Assembly (NCBI RefSeq): GCF_004361855.1
Contig: NZ_SNWQ01000035.1
Location: 25,214 to 68,245 of the forward strand
Direction of reading: 5' to 3'
DNA: 43,032 bases
Origin: Kribbella caucasensis
GTDB lineage: Bacteria > Actinomycetota > Actinomycetes > Propionibacteriales > Kribbellaceae
A program made the translations under genes and the position numbers. How positions within the stretch are numbered: the first letter of the stretch is position 1; every line of letters begins with the position of its first letter. Below the pieces are notes generated by a model. The model saw nothing but the letters and a program-made list of their open reading frames with translations. It was not told the DNA's origin and searched no databases. Of the stretch, positions 1-6,556 are shown piece by piece.

Positions 1-195
1 GGTGCCCCGGTTGCCGACGTGGTGAACCGGAACCCGACCGGTGCCCCGGTTGCCGACGTGGTGAACCGGAACCCGACCGGTGCCCCGGTTGCCGACGTGG
101 TGAACCGGAACCCGACCGGTGCCCCGGTTGCCGATGCGGTGAACCGGAACCCGACCGGTGCCCCGGTTGCCGACGTGGTGAACCGGAACCCGACC
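1..195. repeat. 39-bp tandem repeat array (5 copies)
   Basis: Five head-to-tail 39-bp units start at 1, 40, 79, 118 and 157. All are near identical; only the fourth differs (gatgcg instead of gacgtg). The array begins at the window edge, so more copies may lie upstream. Because 39 is a multiple of 3, one plus-strand frame stays open through it (13-residue unit NRNPTGAPVADVV) as far as 339, but that frame then runs through the palindrome at 199-295, which argues against a real protein. A repeat-rich C-terminus of an upstream gene cannot be excluded. Confidence 0.9.
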
Positions 196-198
196 GGC

Positions 199-295
199 GC
201 GGAATTTGAGTGGTTAACCCCCGAGATTGGGGGTTGCCCACCGAGATTCTCAGGGGGCAACCCCCAACCTGAGAGGCCAACCCCTCAAATTCCGC
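199..295. repeat. Intact 97-bp palindromic repeat (copy A)
   Basis: Two arms of about 48 bases are imperfect reverse complements. The left arm begins GCGGAATTTGAG and the right arm ends CTCAAATTCCGC; both contain GGGGGTTGCCC or its complement. The apex is GAGATTCT/CAGGGGG, with CT at 249-250. Half copies with the same sequence lie at 1086-1134 and 2789-2833, flanking the IS110 element. This looks like a dispersed REP-like or MITE-like palindrome and would fold into a long hairpin just upstream of the response regulator. Confidence 0.85.
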
Positions 296-335
296 GATGG
301 TGGGCGGCGGCGCGAACTGCTGAGGAGGTGGGTCG

Positions 336-1004
336 GTGAACCGGATCCTGATTGCCGAGGACGAGGAGCGGATCGCGTCGTTCGTGGAGCGCGGTCTGCG
401 GAGCAACGGGTTCGTGACGACGGTGGTCGGTGACGGCGAGAACGCTTACCAGGAAGGCGTCAGTGGCTCGTACGACCTGATGGTGCTCGACATCGGCTTG
501 CCGCGGATGGACGGGTTCACCGTGCTGCGCCGGTTGCGGGAGGCGCGGGTGACGATGCCGGTGGTGATCCTGACCGCGCGGGACAGCGTGCGCGACACAG
601 TCGCCGGGCTGGAGGGCGGCGCGGACGACTACATTGCGAAGCCGTTCGCGTTCGAGGAACTGCTCGCGCGGGTGCGGTTGCGGCTGCGCAGCGACGGTTC
701 GGGGACGGCCGACGCGAACATCCTGCAGGTCGGCGACATGAGCCTCGATCTACGGACCCGCCGCGCGTCGGTGGACGGGCGGACGGTTGAGCTCACCGCG
801 CGGGAGTTCTTGCTGGCCGAGGTCTTTTGCCGGCATCCGGACCAGGTGCTGTCACGCGAGCAATTGTTGTCCCAGGTCTGGGGTTTCGACTTCGACCCCG
901 GCTCGAACGTGGTCGACGTCTACATCCGCTACCTCCGCCGCAAACTGGGTGCCGACCGCATCCAAACCGTCCGAGGCATGGGCTATCGCCTCCGCACAGG
1001 CTGA
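336..1004 (+). CDS. OmpR/PhoB-family response regulator
   Basis: A 222-residue two-component response regulator. The N-terminal receiver domain (about 1-118) has the acidic pair D9/E10, phospho-acceptor D52, T80 and K102. The C-terminal winged-helix DNA-binding domain (about 128-220) ends in the typical RTVRGMGYRL. The GTG start at 336 follows a strong GAGGAGG Shine-Dalgarno 8 nt upstream. A sensor kinase would normally be adjacent, but the next 120 bases are empty and an IS110 element follows, so the kinase lies upstream of the window, was lost, or is elsewhere. The regulated genes cannot be told from this window. Confidence 0.93.
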   Translation: MNRILIAEDEERIASFVERGLRSNGFVTTVVGDGENAYQEGVSGSYDLMVLDIGLPRMDGFTVLRRLREARVTMPVVILTARDSVRDTVAGLEGGADDYIAKPFAFEELLARVRLRLRSDGSGTADANILQVGDMSLDLRTRRASVDGRTVELTAREFLLAEVFCRHPDQVLSREQLLSQVWGFDFDPGSNVVDVYIRYLRRKLGADRIQTVRGMGYRLRTG

Positions 1005-1085
1005 CCTCCGTCCTTTCGCCCTCCCCTCCCCTCGCCCTCTCTCCACCTCGTCCTCCCCTCCACCTCGCCCCTTCCCGTGACGTCC

Positions 1086-1134
1086 GAATTTCAGGGGTCA
1101 ACCCCTCAGGTTTGGTGTTGCCCACCGAGATTCT
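1086..1134. repeat. Left half of palindrome interrupted by IS110 (copy B, left arm)
   Basis: Reads from GAATTTCAGGGG to GAGATTCT and matches the left arm of the intact palindrome at 199-295. A 21-base segment is also the exact reverse complement of the right half at 2791-2833. It ends at the CT core (1133-1134), where the IS110 element begins. Confidence 0.8.
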
Positions 1135-1210
1135 GACCGGAAAATAGCGACCTGGGCTGGGCATGGCGGGATGGCCTCGCGTGTGGGGAGGCTGGGGAGG
1201 GGGTGTGCGG

Positions 1211-2587
1211 TCAGGTGGTGGTGGCGAGGGTTACCTGGAAGCCGAGGGCTTGGAGTTGGCGGACGTGGTTGCGGACTCTGCGGTTTTTGTCGATGCGGCT
1301 GTCGTAGTAGTCGCGGCCGAGGTCGTGGTAGCGGGTGTGGGGGTTGGTGAGGAGCTGCCAGATGATGACGAGGATGGAGCGGGCGACGGCGACGAGGGCT
1401 TTGAGTTTGCCGCGGCGTTTCACCAGCCGCCGGTAGCGTTCGCCGAGGAAGGTGTCGGTTCTGGACGCCGCTGCGGCGGCTTCACCGAGAATGCTCTTGA
1501 GGTAGGGGTTGCCCTTGCCGGTCTGGCCGGATCGGCTCCTCGGCCCGGACTGGATGGTGCGGGGTGAGAGCTTGGCCCAGGAGACGAGGTGTTTCGAGGT
1601 GGGGAATTGGCGCATGTCCAGGCCGATCTCGGCGATGATCACCTGGGCCGCTTTGAGGTTGATGCCAGGGATCTCGGCAAGTCGCTGGGCTGCTGGGTAG
1701 TACCGCGATGCCTGGCACGGTGCAGGTCCGCTGCCGCCGGTTGTGTTGGTGGGTTCGAGGGGGTCGGGGAGGGTGGTGATGAGTTGGTCGAGCCGCGCGG
1801 TGATCCGGTCGATCTGTGCCTGAAGGGTGTCGACCTGGTCGAGCAGCATCCGGGCGATCTCGGCATGGTGGTCGTCGAACCGGCCGGTCAGGGCCTCGAT
1901 CAGCGCGGCCTGTTTGACCCGCAGTTTCCCCCTCGCCAGGTCGGCCAGCTGGTGGGGGTCGCGGTGGCCGGCGATCAGCGCCTCGAGCATGGCCCGCCCG
2001 GAGACACCGAAGATGTCCGAAGCCACCGTGGACAGTTTGATCAGCGCGTCCTCGAGCAGCTTCTCGAGTCGCTGCTTGTGCCGGGTCCGTTCCGCGACCA
2101 GATCCGACCGCAGCCGGGTGTAGTCGCGCAACTCCCGGATCTGGGCGGGTGGCACGAACGAGGGCCGCAGCATCCCGCGCTCGTTCAGCTTGGCCAGCCA
2201 GACCGCGTCGATCTTGTCGGTCTTGGGCCGGCCCGGGACGTTCTTGACCTCGCGGGCGTTCACCAGCCACACCGTCAGCCCGGCAGCGCGGAGCAGATAC
2301 ACGAACGGCCGCCAGTAGTCCGAGGTCGACTCCACCACCACCCGTTCGACACCCTCGACCAGCAGATGGTCACCAAGCTCGATGATCGCGTTCGTGGTGG
2401 CCGACACCTCCCACACCGCGGTCACCCGCCGGCCCCGGTGGTCTGGATCAGGCAGCCGGGTGCACACCTTGCCCATCGCCTTGGCCACATCGATCGCAGC
2501 GACCCGATCAACCCGCTCCTCATCCTCGGCATCAAGGACTACCGGTTCTGTCCTCACCACGACCAGCCTCCTCACCCGCAATGACAC
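1211..2587 (-). CDS. IS110-family transposase/recombinase (DEDD + Ser)
   Basis: A 458-residue bridge-RNA-type recombinase. The N-terminal RuvC-like domain shows D33 (AIDVAKA), E86 (VVESTSDYW) and D124/D127 (KTDKIDA), the DEDD set. A coiled-coil linker spans about 165-275. The C-terminal Transposase_20 domain (about 300-390) has the helix-hairpin motif AEIPGINLKAAQVI and the conserved Ser, S347, in QSGPRS, the catalytic nucleophile in this family, followed by GKGNPYLKSILGEAA. About 30 residues precede the first catalytic Asp, more than usual, so the true start could be an internal GTG. No frameshift or stop is seen. Confidence 0.93.
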   Translation of the reverse strand: MSLRVRRLVVVRTEPVVLDAEDEERVDRVAAIDVAKAMGKVCTRLPDPDHRGRRVTAVWEVSATTNAIIELGDHLLVEGVERVVVESTSDYWRPFVYLLRAAGLTVWLVNAREVKNVPGRPKTDKIDAVWLAKLNERGMLRPSFVPPAQIRELRDYTRLRSDLVAERTRHKQRLEKLLEDALIKLSTVASDIFGVSGRAMLEALIAGHRDPHQLADLARGKLRVKQAALIEALTGRFDDHHAEIARMLLDQVDTLQAQIDRITARLDQLITTLPDPLEPTNTTGGSGPAPCQASRYYPAAQRLAEIPGINLKAAQVIIAEIGLDMRQFPTSKHLVSWAKLSPRTIQSGPRSRSGQTGKGNPYLKSILGEAAAAASRTDTFLGERYRRLVKRRGKLKALVAVARSILVIIWQLLTNPHTRYHDLGRDYYDSRIDKNRRVRNHVRQLQALGFQVTLATTT

Positions 2588-2788
2588 CGTTCGGCGGGAT
2601 GCCCGGGGGCCTCGGTCGGGAACCGAAATTCTGACCGGCGTGCTCGAAGCAACAATGCATGACCCATCAGGTCGGGCCCCGGCGCCAGACTGAGGGACGG
2701 TCTCCTACGACCAAGAATCAACCGGCGTCCACGGGCACCCCGACCCCATTTTCACGGCCGCAAGACGTCACCACCAGTGCCATCACGA
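2588..2788 (-). ncRNA. Candidate IS110 bridge RNA region
   Basis: This is the 5' noncoding end of the element, read on the minus strand. Two half-guides flank a small stem-loop (GGTC/GACC, plus positions 2699-2712). One is TGATTCT (complement of 2714-2720) and the other CCCTCAG (complement of 2690-2696). Joined at the core they specify TGATTCTGAGGG, against the actual site AGATTCTGAGGG (11 of 12). Downstream, a TGCT-TCG-AGCA hairpin precedes CCGGTCAG (complement of 2631-2638), which matches the element's own end at 1133-1140, as a donor guide would. RNA boundaries are inferred, not seen. Confidence 0.55.
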
Positions 2789-2833
2789 CTGAGGGGGCAA
2801 CCCCCAACGTGAGGGGTTGACCCCTGAAATTTT
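2789..2833. repeat. Right half of palindrome interrupted by IS110 (copy B, right arm)
   Basis: Reads CTGAGGGGGCAACCCCCAACG then GTGAGGGGTTGACCCCTGAAAT. It is the mirror of the arm at 1086-1134 and begins with the CT core left by the insertion. It lies just downstream of the rhamnosidase stop codon and may have served that operon as a terminator hairpin before the insertion. Confidence 0.8.
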
Positions 2834-2855
2834 CGGGCGATGGGCGGGCGGTGGG

Positions 2856-5800
2856 TCAGCGGGTGTGGAAGTGGTAGGTGCCGGAGGCAACCGTGAAAGT
2901 GGTGGCTCCGTTGGTCGCGGCTCCGTTGGCGGTGGCTCCGTTGGTGGTGGCTCCGTTGGTGGTGGCTCCGTTGGTGGTGGCTCCGTTGGCGGTGGTGAGG
3001 TCGGCGGATTGGATGGGGTTGCCATTTTCGGTGATCGAGGCTGGGTTGGTGGCTGGTAGGCGGATCGTTGCCGTGGTGTTCGGTGGGATCTCGACGTCGA
3101 GGGTGAAGCCGTCGGCCGACGACTTCCACTTGGCGGCGACCTCGCCGTACGGGGTCTCGTGGCGGTAGTCGGAAGTGGTGATGCCGTTTCCGGGGGTGGG
3201 CGCGATCAGGATCTTGCGGTAGCCGGGTTCGGCCGCGGAGACGCCGGCGAGGGTGCGGTACATCCACTCGCCGACCGCGCCGTACGCGTAGTGGTTGAAC
3301 GAGTTCATCCCTACGTCGTTGAAGGTGCCGTCCGGCTTGATCGAGTTCCACCGCTCCCAGATCGTCGTCGCACCCTTGCCGATCTCGTATCCCCAGGACG
3401 GGTACGACGTGTTCTGCAGCAACCGGTACGCCAGGTCGGACCGGCCGATCTTGGTCAGCACCGGCAGCAACCCGTCGACTCCGAGGAAACCGGTCGCCAG
3501 GTGGGTCCCGCGGCGCAGAATCGTGTCGGCGAAGTGGTTGCCTGCAGCTACGACCTGGTCGGCCGGGATCAGGTCGGAGGTGAAGGCGAGGATGTACCCG
3601 GTCTGGCTGTCCGTCCCGACCTTGCCGTCGGCGGCCACGAATCGCGCGGCGAACGCGGACCTCACGTCCTCGTACAGCTGCTGGTACTTCGCGGCGTCGG
3701 CGGCGTTCCCGATCGCGGCCGCCATCTGGCTGAGCTGGCGAGCCCCCTTCGCGACGAACGAGGTCCCGATCAGCTCGCCCGGAGTCGGGTCGTCCAGGTT
3801 GAGCCAGTCGCCGTAGTCGCCGCCGCCGCGGATCAGACCGTTCGAGGTGGCGACGAGGTAGTCGACGTACCGGGTCATCGCACTGTAGTTCTCCCGGATC
3901 ACCGACGTGTCGCCGTACGCCTGCCAGAGGGTCCACGGCACGTTCACCCCGGCGTCGGCCCAACCCGCGTTGCCCATTCCGCCGTCGAATGCGTTCGGCA
4001 CGGTCGGGGCGACGCTCGGGAACGCGCCGTCCGCCCGCTGCGCATCGCGGAGATCCCGGAGCCACTTGGTCAGGAACGGCTGGGAGTCGAGGTTGTAGAC
4101 GGCGGTCCGGGCGAACACGTTGATGTCACCGGTCCACCCCATCCGCTCGTCCCGGGCCGGGGTGTCGGTCGGGATGGAGAGGAAGTTGCCGCGCTGGCCC
4201 CAGACGATGTTGCTGTGCAACTGGTTGACGAGCGCCGAGTTGGTCCGGAACTCGCTCACCCGTTGGCCGTCCGTGCCCATCACCACTCCGACGATCGCGC
4301 TCGCCGGTGGTGCGGCCGGCAGACCCGTCACCTCGACGTACCGGAACCCGTGGAAGGTGAACCTGGGCCGATACGTCTCGATCTGGTCGGTGGCGAACGT
4401 GTAGTGGTCGGTCGCCTTCGCCGAACGGAGGTTGTCGGTGTAGAGGGTGCCGTCCGGGTTCAGCACCTCGCCGTACCGGATCTTCACGGACTGTCCGGGT
4501 GTCCCGCGGAGCGTCAGCCGAGCAACGCCGACCATGTTCTGGCCGAGGTCGTAGAGGTAGACGCCTGGTGTCGGTGACGGGATCGCGCGCGCCTTGAGCT
4601 CTTGGGTGACTCGAACCGGTTGATCCGGTTGCGGGACGAGCTGGGCGGTCGCGCTGGGTTTGAGTTGTACTGCGGTCCACTCGGTCGGCGTACGGCGTGC
4701 GTCGTGGCTCTCGCCGTTGAGTAGATCGGCCGTCCGTACTGCGCCCGGCGCGGTCTGCCAGGTGCCATCGGTGGCGAAGACGTCGGTGCTGCCGTCGGTG
4801 TAGGTGACTCGGAGTTGCGCGATGAAGGCGGTGTCATTGCCGTACTTGGCGGAGCCGAACATCGCCAGGTTGCCCGAGTACCAGCCGGGAGCGACCTCCG
4901 CGTTGAAGGTGTTCTGGCCTGGTTTCAGCTGGTTGGTGACGTCGTAGGTCTGCGACTGGATCCGCTGCCGATAGTCGGTCCAGCCGGGCGCGAGTTCGTG
5001 GTCGCCGACCTCTTTGCCGTTGAGGTTGAGCTCGTAGATGCCTTGCGCGGCGGCGTGGATCCTGGCCTTGGCGACCTTCTTGGCCGTGGGCAACGAGATC
5101 GCCTTGCGGAAGACCGGGATCGGCTTGCCGGGCAGCCAGAGGTCGGTGTTGCCCTTGACCTGCAGACCGCCCTGGGGAAGGACGGTCCCATCGGGGAAGG
5201 TCTGGTCGCCGGTCGGGAAGGTGGTGTCGACCAGGGTCTGGTTCGCCGAGTTGACCACCTTGAGGCTGTGAACGACGCCCTCCTCGACGCCGTTGGTCCG
5301 GAAGCCGACGATGCCCGGCGCGTCGTGGTCCGACCGCTCCCGCTGGTCCACCTGGTTGTCGTCGAGCCAGGTGGTGATGGTCCGGCCGGCGACCGTGATC
5401 CGCAGGTGGTGCCGCTGGGTGAGGTCGACGCCAATGAGCGGGATCTCGGCGAGGACGATGTAGCCGCCGCCGGGTTGGCGGACATGTGGCCTCAGCTTGG
5501 GGTCGCTCACCTGGTTCAGTTGCCACATGTAGCCGATTCCGCCGCGGCCGCGGAAGAAGACTCCGAAGGCTTCCTTGGTGACCGTCACGTCGAGGTCGAT
5601 CGTGTAGTCGGTCCACTCCGGGCCGGGCTGGTTGTCGGCGCCGATCCAGTCGCCCGTCCAGTCCGACGGCTGGAGGGCGCCGGTCTCGAACGTGGCTGGT
5701 TGGGACCAGGCGGAGGTAGTACCGGTTTCGTCCCAGACGCGGACGGACCAGTAGTACGTCGTGTAGGCGGTGAGCGCGGGTCCGCCGTACGGGACCTCGA

Positions 5801-6098
5801 TCGAGCGGTCATCACGGACGACACCGCTGTCCCAGACGTCGGGGCGGGCGAGCTTGGCCGGTGCGGTGGCGACGTGGATCTCGTACCTGGTCTGTTTGAT
5901 GCCTCGGCGGGTGCCGTCGAGCTGCCAGCTGAGTTTGGGTTGGGTGCCGGGGATGCCAAGGGGGTCGATGAGGTTGTTCGTCCTGAGGTTCTGCACTGTG
6001 GTGTTGCGGTGGGTTGGTGGTGTGGCGGTTGCGGGGGCCAATGGGGTCAGGAGCAGGACGGCTGTCACCAGGCAGCCGACACGTGAGCGGAGCGACAT
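2856..6098 (-). CDS. Secreted GH78 alpha-L-rhamnosidase
   Basis: A 1080-residue exo-enzyme removing terminal alpha-L-rhamnose from glycans or glycosides outside the cell. A Sec signal peptide covers about 1-25 (cleavage after APATA). Beta-sandwich domains lead to the (alpha/alpha)6 catalytic barrel (about 610-940) and a C-terminal beta domain. DTPARDERMGW holds D645, general acid E651 and W655; TIWERW holds the base E915, with the same spacing as in characterised GH78 enzymes. It is the last gene of the rha operon, so it supplies the sugar the upstream importer takes up. Oddity: six TNGAT-type pentapeptide repeats near the C-terminus. Confidence 0.95.
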   Translation of the reverse strand: MSLRSRVGCLVTAVLLLTPLAPATATPPTHRNTTVQNLRTNNLIDPLGIPGTQPKLSWQLDGTRRGIKQTRYEIHVATAPAKLARPDVWDSGVVRDDRSIEVPYGGPALTAYTTYYWSVRVWDETGTTSAWSQPATFETGALQPSDWTGDWIGADNQPGPEWTDYTIDLDVTVTKEAFGVFFRGRGGIGYMWQLNQVSDPKLRPHVRQPGGGYIVLAEIPLIGVDLTQRHHLRITVAGRTITTWLDDNQVDQRERSDHDAPGIVGFRTNGVEEGVVHSLKVVNSANQTLVDTTFPTGDQTFPDGTVLPQGGLQVKGNTDLWLPGKPIPVFRKAISLPTAKKVAKARIHAAAQGIYELNLNGKEVGDHELAPGWTDYRQRIQSQTYDVTNQLKPGQNTFNAEVAPGWYSGNLAMFGSAKYGNDTAFIAQLRVTYTDGSTDVFATDGTWQTAPGAVRTADLLNGESHDARRTPTEWTAVQLKPSATAQLVPQPDQPVRVTQELKARAIPSPTPGVYLYDLGQNMVGVARLTLRGTPGQSVKIRYGEVLNPDGTLYTDNLRSAKATDHYTFATDQIETYRPRFTFHGFRYVEVTGLPAAPPASAIVGVVMGTDGQRVSEFRTNSALVNQLHSNIVWGQRGNFLSIPTDTPARDERMGWTGDINVFARTAVYNLDSQPFLTKWLRDLRDAQRADGAFPSVAPTVPNAFDGGMGNAGWADAGVNVPWTLWQAYGDTSVIRENYSAMTRYVDYLVATSNGLIRGGGDYGDWLNLDDPTPGELIGTSFVAKGARQLSQMAAAIGNAADAAKYQQLYEDVRSAFAARFVAADGKVGTDSQTGYILAFTSDLIPADQVVAAGNHFADTILRRGTHLATGFLGVDGLLPVLTKIGRSDLAYRLLQNTSYPSWGYEIGKGATTIWERWNSIKPDGTFNDVGMNSFNHYAYGAVGEWMYRTLAGVSAAEPGYRKILIAPTPGNGITTSDYRHETPYGEVAAKWKSSADGFTLDVEIPPNTTATIRLPATNPASITENGNPIQSADLTTANGATTNGATTNGATTNGATANGAATNGATTFTVASGTYHFHTR
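2901..2993 (-). repeat. 15-bp in-frame tandem repeat in the rhamnosidase gene
   Basis: About six copies of a 15-bp unit (GGCTCCGTTGGTGGT on the plus strand) encode TNGAT/ANGAA pentapeptides at residues about 1036-1066. The repeat length keeps the reading frame, so copy number could vary without destroying the enzyme. Confidence 0.9.
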
Positions 6099-6241
6099 CG
6101 GGGCGGACTCCTCGCAGAGATGGGATCTACCGGAGGTGCGCGAAGCAGGGGATGCGCAACGTCAGTTTTGTTGGTGGGCGGAAAGGTCAGCGCAGGCCGC
6201 AGTAGTCCTGCTGGTTGTCGGGATCGCGAATTGGCCGACGG

Positions 6242-6556
6242 TCAGAGCAGGCCGCGGTGGGCTGCCCAGACGATGGCTTCGATGGCGGTGCCGAAGCCCA
6301 GGCGGTCGCAGGCCGCGCGGGTTCGGCGGCGGACGGTTCGCTCGGACAAGCCGAGGCGGCGGGCGACCCCGTCCATCGGCAGACCGGTGGCGAGCAGGCG
6401 GAGCAGCTGCAGGTCGTCGTGGCCGATCTCGCGCTGCAGCCCGACGTTGCCTGAACGGGGCCCACCCCCAGGCCGCAACGGCACGACCTCACCGTGGCGG
6501 GGGAGGACGTTGGGTTGGGGAGCTGTTTCATTGTGGAGGGCGGTCATTTGGATCAC
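6242..6556 (-). CDS. Stand-alone LuxR-type HTH protein
   Basis: A 104-residue protein with only one recognisable domain, a GerE/LuxR-type helix-turn-helix at about 47-104 (LLRLLATGLPMDGVARRLG then LSERTVRRRTRAACDRLG). The first 45 residues match no sensor domain I know. The GTG start overlaps the rhaB stop (GTGA), suggesting translational coupling; an ATG at 6547 is an alternative start. It lies inside the rha operon between kinase and rhamnosidase, 143 bases before the latter, so a role in tuning rhamnosidase expression is plausible but inferred. Confidence 0.72.
   Translation of the reverse strand: MIQMTALHNETAPQPNVLPRHGEVVPLRPGGGPRSGNVGLQREIGHDDLQLLRLLATGLPMDGVARRLGLSERTVRRRTRAACDRLGFGTAIEAIVWAAHRGLL

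Larger units (their letters stand above)
1133..2790 (-). mobile_element. IS110-family insertion sequence, about 1.66 kb
   Basis: The ends were deduced from the split palindrome. Left target flank and core are GAGATT-CT (1127-1134); right core and flank are CT-GAGGGGGCAAC (2789-2801). Removing everything between the two CT dinucleotides restores a palindrome like copy A at 199-295. No terminal inverted repeats or larger target duplication are seen, as expected for IS110. The element carries one transposase gene (minus strand), about 76 bases after its stop and about 200 bases before its start, the layout of IS110-group elements with a bridge RNA in the long 5' end. It appears complete and may be active. 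Confidence 0.8.

Noticed and set aside
1..195. CRISPR array
   Set aside because: The units are contiguous with no unique spacers, and no cas genes are present.
19..339. Repeat-rich open frame as a protein gene
   Set aside because: It owes its openness to a 39-bp repeat and then crosses a palindrome that also occurs in noncoding places; no ribosome site or family match. It could still be the end of an upstream gene.
3159..4577. Long plus-strand frame opposite the rhamnosidase
   Set aside because: Typical high-GC antisense shadow: no motif, no ribosome site, and the opposite strand is a clear GH78 gene.
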